Shown: positions 1 through 11,226 of the stretch, one piece after another | How the letters are laid out: each line of letters starts with the position of its first letter | Numbering within the stretch: the stretch's first letter is position 1 | NCBI GenBank assembly: GCA_028095005.1 | Contig: CM051462.1 | Location: 87,493,846-87,557,845 of the forward strand | Direction of reading: 5' to 3' | Length of the DNA stretch: 64,000 nucleotides | Source of the DNA: Rhynchospora pubera | Lineage: Eukaryota; Streptophyta; Magnoliopsida; Poales; Cyperaceae | Notes under the pieces: model-generated | The model's input: the letters and a program-made list of their open reading frames with translations, nothing else | The model's database searches: none | What the model was told of the DNA's origin: nothing | Program-made: the position numbers and the translations under genes

Positions 1-3000
1 TAATCCAGTAATAAAATCAAGGCCTAAACTTTGCCAAGCTTCAGTGGGAATAGGAAGTGGTTGAAGCAGCCCAGGATAAGCAACTTTCTCCCCTTTATTC
101 AGTTGGCAAGTGTGGCATGAGGTAATATAATCATGGACATATTGCTTCAATTGTGGCCAATAAAAATACCTTTTGAGCTTTTGATAGGTGACATTGATTC
201 CAGAATGACCACCAATAGAAGAATCATGAAGAGACTGCAGTATTTGATGCCTCCAATTGCCACCACTGCCTACACAAATTCTACCTTTAAACCTGACAAT
301 GCCATTTTAAAGAGTATACAAGGGGTGTGGCTCCTTAGCTTGTGTCAGAGCCATATTTCTAATAGCAACAGCCCACTCATCTCCATCATAACTCTGAATT
401 AATTCCTGCGTCCATTGAGGTAAAATCTCACTGACAGCCACTGTTTCTGCCAATTGTTCCTCCATATGCCAATTCTGCCCTTGCATCCTTGAAAGTGCAT
501 CAGCCACTGTATTCTCCTTGCCTCTCTTGTATTCAATTTTATAATCTAGCCCCAACAGTGTACACAAACTCCTGTGTTGTAAAGCAGTGGTTACTCTTTG
601 CTCCAAGAGGTGCTTTAAGCTAATCTGGTCTGTTCTGATGATGAAAGGGCTGCCCATTAAATAATGTTTCCACTTCTTGACAGCAGTGAACAAGGATAGT
701 AGCTCCTTCTCATAAGTAGACAATCCTTGATTTTTGACCCCAAGACTCTTGCTTAGATAGGCAATTGGCTTATTGTCTTGCATCAGCACAGCTCCTATGC
801 CCAATGCACTGGCATCAGTCTCAATAACAAATTGTTTAGAATAGTCAGGCAGTGTCAGTACAGGAGTAGTAGTCATAGCTGTTTTCAATAAATCAAAAGC
901 AGTTTGGGCCTGTGGGGACCAAGCAAAAGTATTTTTCTTTGTCAATTCTGTAAGAGGTTTACATATGATCCCATAATCTTTAACAAACTTCCTATAATAG
1001 CCAGTCAAACCCAGAAAACCCCTCAATTGTTTGACTGACTTTGGAGTTGGCCAATTAAGCATAGAGTCAACCTTTCTTGGATCTGTAGCAACCCCTTGGT
1101 CAGTAATAATGTGGCCTGAATATTCCACTCTGGTGGTCCCAAATTCACACTTAGATAGTTTGGCTTTCAACTGATTGTCTGAGAGAATCTGTAGGACAGT
1201 ATGCACATGATGCACATGCTCCTCTAATGAACAACTGTAGATGAGAATGTCATCAAAGAATACCAACAAATATTTGCCTAGAAGGGGTTTGAACAAGTTG
1301 TTCATCAAAGTTTGAAAGGTGGCAGGAGCATTAGTTAGCCCAAATGGCATGACCACAAATTCATAATGGCCATTGTGGGTTCTAAAACAGTTTTAAAAAT
1401 GTCAGACTCATGCATTTTGATCTGATGATAGCCAGATCGCAGGTCAACTTTGGAAAAATATTTTGCCCCTTTCAAGTGATCCAATAAATCATCAATAATT
1501 GGTATAGGATACTTGTTCTTAATAGTAGAATCATTGAGTTGCCTATAATCAATGCACAAGCGCCATGTATTATCCTTCTTCTTGACCAGCAACACAGGTG
1601 AAGAGTAGGGACTGGTGGATGGTCTGATGAAAGAGTTAGCCGGCAAGTCATCCACTATTTTCTCAATCTCCATCCTCTGAAAGTAGGAGTACCTATAAGG
1701 CCTCACTGTCACTGGCTTGCTTTCTGGCTTTAATGGAATTTGATGGTCCACTGATCTTGTAGGAGGTAAACAGGTGGGTTCATTGAAGACAGATTGAAAT
1801 TGGTCCAATATAGGTTGTAATTGAGGGTGTATGGCAGGAAGTTGCATTGTATTCTCTACACAGAAAATCTGAGCAAAGAAAAGCTGGCCTCCATTCAACT
1901 CTTCCTTGGCAAGAGTGACTTGGCCTTGGCATAAACTAACCTCAGCTGTCTCAGGTTTAACTTGTAACACTAACTCTTTCCCATCTTTGTGTAAGAGAAC
2001 CCTGCCCTTCTCCCAATCAATAGTCATTGGCCCATGGAGAGATAACCAATCCATACCCAAAATCATATCATACCCTTGTATATCTAGTAAACGCACCTCA
2101 CCAGATAATTGATGGTTTTGGAGGCTAAAATTGAGCCCAGTACACTTGGTGGTGGTAGACATAGCTGTCCCATCAGCTATTCTTACCAGCAAGGGATTAG
2201 TTTGAGAAATTGGTGTGACAACAGGGTTAATTAAAGAAGGATTGAGAAAGGAATGTGTACTGCCAGTATCAATTAAGATCTGGATTGGAAGCTGGTCCAA
2301 CTCTCCTTTGAACCTAAGTGTAGAAAATTTGGTTAAGTCACTGGGAAGGCACATTGAAATCATGGCATGTTCCACTTCTTCCTCAAGGGTTGAAGGATTG
2401 CTGACATCATCTCTAATATACTCAATACATAAGGGTTCATCCAGGGTTAGAGTAGAAGGCCCATCAGCTTGAAGAGAATGTAATGTTTTAGCTACACATT
2501 TATGCCCAGGGGTATATTTTTCTTTACAGTAAAAGCACAGTCTCAAAGCCCTCATTTGGTCTCTGGTTAATTCCTTACCAACAGGAGGAGGTGGGAAAGT
2601 GGAGGTGTCCTTTGGTTGGGTGGTGACAATCTCTTTCCCTTTGACAGGCACAGATGGCCAGGGTCTGTAGATTGATTTTGATCTTTTATCCATACTTTCC
2701 AGATTCAACTCAGCTTTTCTGGCAAAAGTAAAGGCTTGATTGAGTGTAGTAGGGTTTAACATTTCCACAGCATATCTAATCTCCTCTTTAAGCCCTTCAA
2801 TAAACCCTTGTATAAAGAGGTCAGCATTGGAGATCTTTGTTTCAAAAATCAACCTAGACTTAGCTTTCTCAAACTGTCTTATGTAATCCCCAACTTTGCC
2901 AGATTGATGTACTCTCTTGAAGTCTCCAATAGGATTAGAACTGGCATAAGATTGAAATCTGTCCATGATTTCATCAACAAGAACTGACCAAGAAGAATTG

Positions 3001-3554
3001 GGAGCACTTTCTTGAAAACACTCATACCATTCTTGTGCTTCACCAGTAAAATGGAGGGCAGCTATTTTTGGTTTAAAGCAATCTGGTATCTGGTACATAT
3101 CAAAATAGCTCTCACACTTTGCTCTCCAACCTTTAGGATTAGATCCATCAAACCCAGGAAAATCAGTTCTTGGCAGATTGAAACGTGGTTCAAACCCTTT
3201 ATGACCTTTCTTGGATTCATCAGTGGCAAAATCATCACACACAACAATAGGGATGTGGGGGTGTACTTTCTCAGGTGTACTGGAAGGTTTACCTGAGGTA
3301 GATTTCTTTGCACCAGAAGTTGAGCCACCTCCTTCCTTCTCCCCAGAAATCTTGACAGGTTGAGAACGAAGAAAATGCTCCAACAAAGACTTCAATTCCC
3401 CAATCTGCTGTGTACATTCCCCAAATCGCTGAGTATTCTCCAATTGCTGCTGTTGAGAACGCCGGTTGGCTTCTTGCAATTCTTGACTGAGGCGCTCCAC
3501 AGTCAATTGAAGCTCATCATTGTGGGTCCCGCTAGAAGTAACCTTAGGAGGCAT
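1..3554 (-). pseudogene. gag-pol polyprotein of the Ty3/gypsy element, frameshifted, 3' end off window
   Basis: The likely start is the ATG at 3554 (MPPKV...); the open frame runs further upstream but only into LTR sequence. Visible in order: an N-terminal coiled-coil-like stretch; a gag domain (around 2830-3190); a CCHC zinc knuckle CFYCKEKYTPGHKC (about 2505-2547); an aspartic protease with active-site DTGS (about 2250); RT fingers and palm (about 1400-1700) with the catalytic FFDD motif near 1245-1262; an RNase H with TDAS near 810-830; then the integrase HHCC zinc finger (about 235-115). A one-base loss near 1385-1392 shifts the frame inside RT, just before the conserved MPFGLTNAP segment. 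A TAA at 309-307 interrupts the link from RNase H to integrase, after which the frame stays open to base 1. Both lesions would abolish polyprotein production. The integrase core is cut by the window edge. Confidence 0.9.
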
Positions 3555-3604
3555 GGTGTCAGAGATGTGAGTCTGTTGTGCGTTACTGGTCTGCAAGGAT
3601 CGTT

Positions 3605-3617
3605 GGCGCTGATACCA
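3605..3617 (-). other. Primer-binding site (initiator tRNA-Met type)
   Basis: The minus strand reads TGGTATCAGCGCC immediately inside the LTR after a 3-base gap (AGG). The first nine bases match the usual TGGTATCA(GAGC) site of plant retrotransposons primed by initiator methionine tRNA. It fixes the LTR boundary at 3621. Confidence 0.8.
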
Positions 3618-3620
3618 CCT

Positions 3621-4218
3621 TGTCACAGTAATGTTGTGACTTGATGTAATATTAAGAGGAAAGAAAAAGAATAGGAGAAAGAAGAAATGTTCAGAGAACA
3701 ATTTTATTGAATTTCCATAACTTCCAATTACAACTCTTCAGCTATTTATAGCTCTATAGAAATTAACAGAGTTTCCACTAAATAATTAATTACATCAATT
3801 ATTACGGTCGTGATTATTTGACCGTTACAATTGGACGGACCGATTTCCATCATCTCTACTCCAACTCTGTACTGTTAATTGTAACTCCTCCGTCATCCAA
3901 CTCAGCGAAAGGATCGCTTCCTATTATGACTCCGTCTGTGCTGGGCCCACATGACAAGGATTCTCCAGTATTATTATCTTCTGTACTTGACAAAGGTCAA
4001 AGCTTCAACGCTTATCCATTTCTCTCGTGGATAAGAGCGAAAGGAGACAGCCAATCGGAGGTGAGGTATGAGGTGGCACAGTGGAATTGGCTAGCCACAG
4101 TCGATCCCTCTCAATTTTTCGAGCTGGGTTTCCATCGGAGAAGAAGAGAGGAAAGAGAGAGAGATCGAACGGATCGCACGAGAAAGGAGGAAAAGAGAGG
4201 AGGAAGGAGATGGTGACA
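3621..4218 (-). repeat. 5' LTR of the Ty3/gypsy element
   Basis: On the plus strand it opens TGTCACAG at 3621 and closes GGTGACA at 4218, giving the inverted TGTCAC/GTGACA ends expected of an LTR (598 bp). Reading the minus strand, a TATA box (TATAAATAG) lies at about 3751-3743 and a polyadenylation hexamer AATAAA at 3708-3703, so U3 is about 470 bp and R-U5 about 130 bp. The inner end sits three bases from the primer-binding site. The second LTR is outside the window, so the boundary rests on the terminal motif and the PBS spacing rather than on an LTR pair. Confidence 0.8.
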
Positions 4219-4223
4219 GCATG

Positions 4224-6230
4224 ATTTTGGGATTTTTATTAAAAATTAATCTTTGGGATTTTCTGTGGCGGGAACTTTGTGGCTAAGAATGTTGCAACTC
4301 ATATAAACTAATATTTATTATAATTATTTTCATTAGGATTTTAATTATTCTGATTATGAATTTGATATAAACCAAGATTTGATTTTGCTAGAATCACGTA
4401 GATCAATTATAGATACTACACAAGGTTGAAATTTTCGACTTCGATTCAGTTTTATTGTTGCATCAAAATTATTTCTTAATGTTGTTAATTAATAATGTTA
4501 ATTTAATAACTACGTTGAATTAGCAGATTCCTAATTTATCTTGCTGATATTTCTTTAGTCTTAATTGAATTTGATTTTATGGTATTATTTTCTATTTGAT
4601 TTGATAATTACTAAGCAAGAGTTTAGTTATTATTTATTAATTTCAATTTTCTGTGAGTATTATTTTTATAAATTTAGTAATCCCAATATTATTAATGGAA
4701 TTAATCTAATCAACTAAACTGAAATTTAGTCTGGTATTTTCTCATATGTTACAGCGCCATATGGAATATATGTTAAAATAGGCACCCTTTTAATCGCATC
4801 TTTTGAGGCATCCACCCAATTGCATCTTTTGGTGAGACATCTCTTAAATAATACCATATGAAATATATGTTAAAACAAACACCTTTTCAATCACATCTTT
4901 TGATTCCATCCACGCATTTTTGTTGAATAAGGAAGATACTAGATATAGATATAAGGTTAACACCCTTTGGTTGAGGAGGCATTCTCTCTATTGCATCATT
5001 TGTCGATACATCTTTTAAATGGAACCCATGAAAATATATGCTAAAAATATGAACCTTTTTAATTGCACCTTTTGTGGCATCTACTCGATTGTATTCTTTT
5101 GCGAGGCATCTCTTAAATGGAACCCTATGGAATATATGTTAAAATAAGCACATTTTCAATCGCATCATTTGAGTCCATTCACACATTTTTATTATATGTA
5201 ATGTAATTATAAAGTTGTCAAATTTAATTGATTGAATTGAAAAGTGAATCTGTAAAATAAAAATAATAATATAATATTATATTGAATAGTAGTTCCATTA
5301 CATATTTTACACACTATATTGTTAATTTTTTGGTACAATTTTAAAAATTCTTTAAATTTAAAAATAAAATTCATAAAAGATTTACCTTACTATGTAATAG
5401 AACAAAAATCATGCCTCATCTATTTTCCATCTTCGAATTTGTTGCAGGGCAAAATTTTGTGAGTTGCGCTCATATTATGCCTAGATTTCTATATGACATT
5501 GATGCTATATATATTATGTTTTTCATTTCATAAATAAAAAATAATTAATGAAAATTGAATAAGGTTGTATTATTTATAGATAATATGTTGGCACCTTTGG
5601 TAAATGAGACATCCACTCAATGTATCTTTTGGCGAGATATCTTTTAAAAGACGTCATATGGAATATATGTTAAAATAAATACATTTTCAATCTCATCTTT
5701 TGAGTCCATCCACGCATTTTTATTATATGTAAGATATAAAATTAGCATATATAAATTTTGTTCGAAAGTACTTAAAGAATTCAGAAGAATCGAAAGACTG
5801 GATTTTGAATTGCCAGCCTGGTTCTATAATCACATCAACAATTTTCAAGTTACAGATTTGTACATATGAAAAACATTACATATTGCACCTAAAATTTGAG
5901 ACTTTAAGAAAAAAATTAAGACCGAAATTTCAAACTCCAGTCCCAATTTTTTTTTTCATAATCTTAAAATGTATAATTCAATGATTGATTATCTTGATTC
6001 CACCAATTGTTTTAAAAAGATTGTGCTGACTGCAAATTTGATTACATATATGAGATATATTTGGATTAGGCGTAGTGCAAGTTTGATTATTGTTTAGTGG
6101 TACAAATGCAATATACTGATCAATATACGTTAATACGTGGAACTCTGCTGTGACAATTATAACTAACTGGTAAAATAAACCACAGTTTTGTAGAAAATGA
6201 TAGATTTCCCGTAAGCAACACAATTTTTTT
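4224..6230. repeat. Intergenic AT-rich DNA with degenerate ~165-bp repeats
   Basis: No gene is visible. Between about 4745 and 5735 a motif set recurs four or five times, diverged and partly deleted: a run like GGAATATATGTTAAAATA, then a phrase like TTTTCAATCGCATCTTTTGA, then TCCATCCACGCATTTTT. Copies begin near 4757, 4857, 5030, 5130 and 5655. Spacing is irregular, so this is an old, eroded satellite-like or element-derived array rather than a neat tandem repeat. Confidence 0.55.
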
Positions 6231-6234
6231 GACT

Positions 6235-6485
6235 TGGGAGGCATTTTGTGTTCGGATGCTTTAATTTTCTGTTAGCTTCCATGCACTTTTCATATAATGC
6301 AGCCCACGAGAATAATATAACATGCATGGAACAATTAAAATAGTAAGATTCATGAATGCAAATTATGTGTCGGTATCCTAACGCATTATTCCACCACTAA
6401 ACTACCCTTTCCGCATTAAGTATACCTCATAATAGGTTATGTGGACCCTACAAAACATAAACCGCCATGCCGAACAATTGATGTA
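6235..6485. repeat. Segmental duplicate, copy A (partner at 7612-8425)
   Basis: This stretch is repeated in the same orientation about 1.4 kb downstream, at 7612-7829 plus 8367-8425. Shared landmarks include ATGCAGCCCA, AGTAAGATTCATGAATGCAA, GCATTATTCCACCACTAA and CATGCCGAACAATT-like phrases. Copy A is uninterrupted across the point where copy B carries a MITE, so it serves as the empty-site reference. No coding potential is evident. Confidence 0.7.
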
Positions 6486-6489
6486 GGTT

Positions 6490-7610
6490 AAATTAGAGAA
6501 AAGCATGATTTTGGATGAAATATAACCAATGGTCAATTCAGCTTGTAAATTATTCCTTTAATTAAATTCCATTCTGATCAATACCACAGTTCAGTTGATT
6601 AAGAAGTCTAAGTTAACAATGAAAATTTATTGATATGTTAATTTGAATAACATATTATTACATATAGTTGTCAAAATTTTAAACAATCCAATAATAATGT
6701 ATATAATATGACAAGAAATAAAAAAAAAACGTATTTGAATCACGATAGGTGTAGTCCTTAAGCACATTCTGTCTCAACATGCGACAGAAATCATAAACAA
6801 AATAATTTGGGATTGTCACCTTCTAGCTCATGATGAGAGTGAGTGATGAGAATCTCCACAATATGCAACAAAAAAATTTTGAGTAGTTGAGAACTAAATT
6901 GGAATAGAACCAGGAAAAAAAAATCAAAATTGGATTTTTGGATAGATTTATTTCTTTATCACTTTTCTGCTTAGCTTTTTCTCTTCTAATGAATGGACAT
7001 ATTTATTCAAATTAACGGCTAATAGCCTGTAATCAATTCAATCGTTATTGGGATAGTTGCTCCAACCAACGGCAGAGAATTTAATGGAAAATAATGGCAT
7101 TTATAGGCCCAATCATTCAACGGTAAAATAAAATAATTATAAACTTTACTGAGAATATAAATGATATTCCAACGAAACAATGGATTTAATTTATTACCAA
7201 TATTTTCTTCCTTGGAAAAAAATTTACATTAATAATGAAGGTAAGTTAGAACTTTTGAGTGTGGAGTAAGTTAGAACTTTTGGTAGAAGATTAAAGGTGG
7301 AGTAACTCATTTAATCCACTTTTACTTCTTCAAACATGATTTAAATTTGATAGATTAGTGTGGAGTAAGGAGGAGTAAATTACTCTACTATTTTAGGTGG
7401 AGTAAAGTTACTCCACATGATTAAGAGATGGTTCCTATTATTTATTTACTTATTCTATTTTTACTCCATCTTTTCATACCAAACATGATAAAAAATTAGA
7501 AAATTAAGATGGATTAACTATTTACTCCTCCTTAAGCTAATTCACAGTTTACTCCTCTACCAAACATGGCCATATGTATCAAAGTGATCAACACACTTTA
7601 TCTGGTTAGG
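6490..7610. other. Intergenic stretch, no gene seen
   Basis: AT-rich sequence with no supported gene. Around 7217-7568 there are repeated phrases such as GGTGGAGTAA and TTTACTCCTC on both strands, ending CTCTACCAAACATGGCC. That resembles one end of a Tourist-like MITE whose other end I cannot define. Confidence 0.4.
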
Positions 7611-7611
7611 T

Positions 7612-8425
7612 CTTTGGGATGCACTTTTTGTTTTAAATGCTTTAATTTCCTATTAGCTGTCATGCACTTTCTAATGCAGCCCATGAGTACACTTTCTAAT
7701 GCAGCCCATGCGTACAATCTGACATGCATGGCACAGAATAGTAAGATTCATGAATGCAAATTATGTGTCAATTCTAATGCATTATTCCACCACTAAGCTA
7801 CCATTTTCGCATTCTAAGTACCTTCTAATTAGGGCTGTCAATAAATACGGTAGAAGATATTTTCATATCCGTATCTGTTAAAAATAATTTTACTCGTATC
7901 TTATCCGTATCCGTTAAGAATTAACGATACGGGTACGATAACGGTAAAAAATAGATATAATAACAATAAAATTTGTACACTCTGTATAAATAAATTATAT
8001 CAACAAGTATATTAATAAAGTGCAACAATGATGGCGAATATTTTAGGTTTTTGCTTTTTTATTTTTTTCGTACACTGAATGAAATGAATTATAGATCTTA
8101 AATAAAATCTAGCAATATTTTTTACAAATCATGCAATATAAGATGTCATATGTATCATGAAATTGTATCTTTTTAATGGTGGCAATTACCTGTTATGAAA
8201 ACGGATACGAAATAGCTTTTACCTGTACCTGTTAAATTAACAAAAAAATTTTCTCACCCATACCCGTACCCGTTAACTTAACGAAAATAAAACTTTACCC
8301 ATACCCGTCTTATACGATACGGTACGAATTAGATAAACGGGTAAACGGATTTGATTGACAGCCCTACTCCTAATAGGATATGTGGGCCCCGCAAAATATA
8401 AACCGTAATGCCGAACAATTACAGT
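7612..8425. repeat. Segmental duplicate, copy B, interrupted by a hAT MITE
   Basis: Same sequence as 6235-6485 but with a local duplication of the phrase CACTTTCTAATGCAGCCCAT near 7665-7710 and a 537-bp MITE inserted at 7830-8366. Removing the MITE and one target duplication makes the two copies align across the junction. Confidence 0.7.
7830..8366. mobile_element. hAT-type MITE (TAGGGCTGTCAAT ends), 537 bp
   Basis: Starts TAGGGCTGTCAAT and ends ATTGACAGCCCTA, a perfect 13-bp terminal inverted repeat. The flanks are CTTCTAAT (7822-7829) and CTCCTAAT (8367-8374), an 8-bp target duplication with one mismatch, which is the hAT signature. Subterminal regions contain many short repeats of the type ACGGGTA and CCGTATC on both strands. 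There is no transposase, so it is non-autonomous. A second family member lies at 40812-41393. Confidence 0.85.
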
Positions 8426-8757
8426 GATTGTCAATTGCTTCTTTGGTTAATTACATTGCTATATAATCAATAGCAATTGATTTAGGAGTCTAATTGAACA
8501 ATTACATTTTAAGTATTTAAAATTAAAGCTTTATTGATAAATTGATTTGAACCTCATATTATTAACAATATATAGTTGTCCAAGTTTTTAATATAATATA
8601 ACTTTAAATATAAACACGAATTTATCTAACCGAACAACAAAGACAATAACAAACTATATACAACACGAGCAATATCATGAATAACATACACCTCTGAAAA
8701 CAATAACACGATTATATTTGACTATTGAAACAAAAAATTATACATAATAGCTCCGTG

Positions 8758-8892
8758 GTATGGGAATAAGAGGAATGAGGGAAGAAGTATTAGGAAGTGT
8801 GTAATTTTTGTGAAGAGTTTTGATTGTTTATAATAAATTTGGGAGTAAGAAGAAGCTATTTTCTTATTCCTAGGCTCATCCAAACACAACCA
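8758..8892. mobile_element. Degenerate Tourist-like MITE (CCAAACGGAGCC family)
   Basis: Contains the core shared by the better copies in this window, GGAAGTGTGTAATTTTTGTG and GTTTATAATAAATTTGGGAG, and ends with CATCCAAACACAAC. The left terminal repeat is eroded (CTCCGTGGTATGGGAATAAG). No target duplication can be assigned. Confidence 0.5.
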
Positions 8893-8901
8893 ATGAGTAA
8901 A

Positions 8902-9302
8902 GTTCCGCTACTAACATTTTGATTGCTCCCAAATACCAATATTTTACTATTTAGTTAATTTTTAAATTTTTTAAATTAAAACGTTAAATTTAAACCGTTG
9001 ATCTTATTTAATTTATCGAGCAATGTGTTTTCATATAAGTTTTGAAAATTTTAGAGTTTATTTGATACTCGATCAAAGGTTAAAGCATGAACGTATTAGA
9101 ATGAATTTATCATAGTTAACAAGATTCGTTCGTTTTTTTTTCTTGATCGAGTATATATCAAATAAATTCCAAAATTTACAAAACTTATATAAAAACGAAT
9201 CACTCGTTAAACTAAATAAGATCAACGGTCTAAACATTTGGAAAAAATAACTTACTAGTAAAATATTGTCATTTGGAAAAACCAAAATGTTAGTGACAGA
9301 AC
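8902..9302. mobile_element. Foldback element, ~400 bp
   Basis: The two halves are imperfect inverted complements over nearly the whole length, with a short loop near 9078-9140. Outer ends are GTTCCGCTACTAACATTTTG (8902-8921) and its diverged complement at 9283-9302. No ORF of note and no clear target duplication. It would form a long hairpin as single strand. Confidence 0.6.
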
Positions 9303-9873
9303 ATTCGATGTATAATACATTGCCAATACCAATAAATTTAGTGCATCATAACCATAATTGAAAGAGAGACTCGTCAAGAAATAATTGTATATAACTATAT
9401 AAGAGTCGTCCGCAATTGCCTTCTAACTTCTATGCACAACCAATGCTTGCTAAAGTTTCCTTCTTAATTAATCCAAATTGACACCGAAGTATGGACATAT
9501 AATTAATTAGACAGATTGATTGAGATATTAGACTATTTTTTTCAAAATGAAAAAAAATAATATAAAGAGACTATAGATAAGTTCCAAAATACATTTGTCT
9601 AAACTCTAAACCTACTACCGTAGTCAAAATCCGACATATTTGACCCAACGTTATAGGTTTTTTTTTGTCCCCTTGTATATATGAGCCGGGGAAGAGGGTA
9701 TCCTATTCCATCCCGGCGCCAATCTCCCACCGTCCGATTTAATATTTTATTTTTTCGGGTTTATCAATTCGGTACTTTTTAGGAATCGTTCAGATTAGAT
9801 GAGACGGTAGGTGATGGTGTGCTACACTGTCTCGTGCGGGACATGATTTCATTTGGGAGGGGTGGTTCTCTTT
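9303..9873. other. Intergenic stretch, no gene seen
   Basis: No supported gene. Around 9670-9870 the base composition is less AT-rich (AGCCGGGGAAGAG, CATCCCGGCGCC), which may be part of an old DNA element, but I cannot find paired ends. Confidence 0.3.
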
Positions 9874-10012
9874 GGCTCTGTTTGGATGAGTGTAAAAATA
9901 AGGAAATAACTTCTTCCTACTCTCAAATTTATTATAAACAATCCAAACTTTTTACAAAATTACACATTTTTCAATACTTCTTCCCTTATTCCCACACCAT
10001 CCAAATGGAGCC
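9874..10012. mobile_element. Tourist-like MITE, 139 bp
   Basis: Ends GGCTCTGTTTGGATG and CATCCAAATGGAGCC, flanked by TTT on both sides (9871-9873, 10013-10015), a 3-bp target duplication as in the PIF/Harbinger superfamily. The interior carries the same AATTTATTATAAACAATCC core as other copies in the window. Non-autonomous. Confidence 0.75.
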
Positions 10013-10169
10013 TTTGTATTTCTCTCTGCATCAAGAGAATCAGCAAGACCGAAATTATTTTATATAAAAATTTAGACACAAAAAATTTTAATATAGAGAA
10101 TTATTATTTTTTATTTTTAATAAGAAGAAAGTTCCAACGCGTTTTAGAAGAGGGTTTAGCAATTCCTCT

Positions 10170-10330
10170 CCGTACGCGTTTATAAAACGCGCTCCAGGGC
10201 TCCGAACGCATTTTATAAACGCGTACGAAGGAGAATAAATTCCCCCCCTGCAGTTACGCCTTTTGAGACGAGTCAGTCCTTTGTACGCGTTCGGAGCCCT
10301 GGAGCGCGTTTCATAAACGCGTACGAAGGT
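10170..10330. repeat. CG-rich hairpin with repeated ACGCGTTTATAAAACGCG motif
   Basis: A segment starting CGTACGCGTTTATAAAACGC (about 10171-10209) reappears as its reverse complement at about 10284-10326, separated by about 75 bp. The short palindrome CGCGTTTATAAAACGCG recurs inside the arms and loop. It lies directly upstream of the GA-rich presumed 5' UTR of the mobile-domain gene. The CpG density is strikingly unlike the surrounding DNA. Confidence 0.7.
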
Positions 10331-10379
10331 CATCTCTTTCAAATTGGGCGAATAGTCGTTTCATTTAATTTTTTCGTTC

Positions 10380-10530
10380 GCCATCGATCGGCAGAGAAGA
10401 AAAGAGAGAAAGAGAGAAGGAGAGAAGGAGAGAAGTAGAGAAGGAGAGAAGGGGAGAAGAAAAGAAACGAAGAGAAAGAGAAGAGGAGAAGGCAGCGGCA
10501 GCGACAGCGACGAATTTGCGACAACGAGGT
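10380..10530 (+). promoter_or_regulatory. GA-rich presumed 5' UTR exon of the mobile-domain gene
   Basis: A purine tract of GAGAAGGAGAGAAG-type repeats (about 10390-10485) leads into GGCAGCGGCAGCGACAGCGAC and then a splice-donor-like GAG|GTATTG at 10529-10531. Plant 5' UTRs often look like this, with the first intron placed before the start codon. The start codon itself is at 11227, directly after a possible acceptor AG (11225-11226). Inference only. Confidence 0.4.
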
Positions 10531-10568
10531 ATTGTATTTTGTATTTTGTATTTGAAATTGTTGATAAT

Positions 10569-10605
10569 TAGGGGTTTAGGGGTTTAGGGGTTTAGGGTTT
10601 AGATG
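10569..10605 (+). repeat. Interstitial telomere-like repeat (TTTAGGGG/TTTAGGG)
   Basis: Three GGGGTTTA units followed by GGGTTTA, next to the putative first intron of the mobile-domain gene. Short telomere-like motifs (telo-boxes) are common near plant transcription starts. This one is an 8-bp variant array. It is followed to about 10960 by AT-rich low-complexity repeats built on GAAATTGTTGATAATTG. Confidence 0.7.
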
Positions 10606-11226
10606 AAATTGTTGATAATTGTTAAATAGTGATAATTGTTGATAATTGTATTTTGGATGAAATTGTGGAATTGTTGATAATTGATGTTAATTGATGAAAT
10701 TGTGATGGAATTGTTGATAATTGATTAAATTGTGGAATTGTTCATAATTGAATTAGTTAATTGATCATATGTATAAATGGAATTAGTTAATTGATCAATT
10801 ATTTATTTATAATGGATGATAATTGATGAAATTGTGGAATTATTGAAAATTGATTAAATTGTTGATAATCGATGCATGATGATAATTGATGAAATTGTTG
10901 ATAATTGTTATTAATTGATGCATGATGATAATTATGATAATTATGTATAAATGGAATTACTTAGTAAATTGTTAAAATGGAATTAGTTAGTAAATTGGAA
11001 TAACTGGAATTGTATATTGAAAATTATGTATAAATTTATTGGCGCAAATTATGGTGCATGAAAAATTTTAACATATTATGATAAAATTATTTGATTATTG
11101 ATCAGTAATTATTGTGAAAATGTCAATTACATAGAAAAATAATTTTTGTTTTGTTCGTTTTGATTATTGAAAAAATATTAAATTCATTGTTGTTTTAAAT
11201 TGTTGTTCTTATATTATTTGAATAAG

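Larger units (their letters stand above)
1..4218 (-). mobile_element. Ty3/gypsy LTR retrotransposon, 5' part, runs off left edge
   Basis: A minus-strand LTR retrotransposon whose 5' end is at 4218. In order it shows one LTR (3621-4218), a primer-binding site complementary to initiator tRNA-Met (3605-3617), a gag-pol reading frame (from 3554) with CCHC knuckle, aspartic protease, reverse transcriptase and RNase H, and the start of integrase (below about 300). The order protease-RT-RNaseH-integrase defines the Ty3/gypsy type. The wording of the protease-RT linker looks like the chromovirus branch, but any chromodomain would lie outside the window. The frame is broken twice, so this copy is dead. 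The base run next to the LTR, GCATG at 4219-4223, is the candidate target duplication, but its partner is off the edge. Confidence 0.93.

Noticed and set aside
3818..4216. 132-aa open frame on the plus strand
   Set aside because: Lies wholly inside the LTR of the minus-strand retrotransposon.
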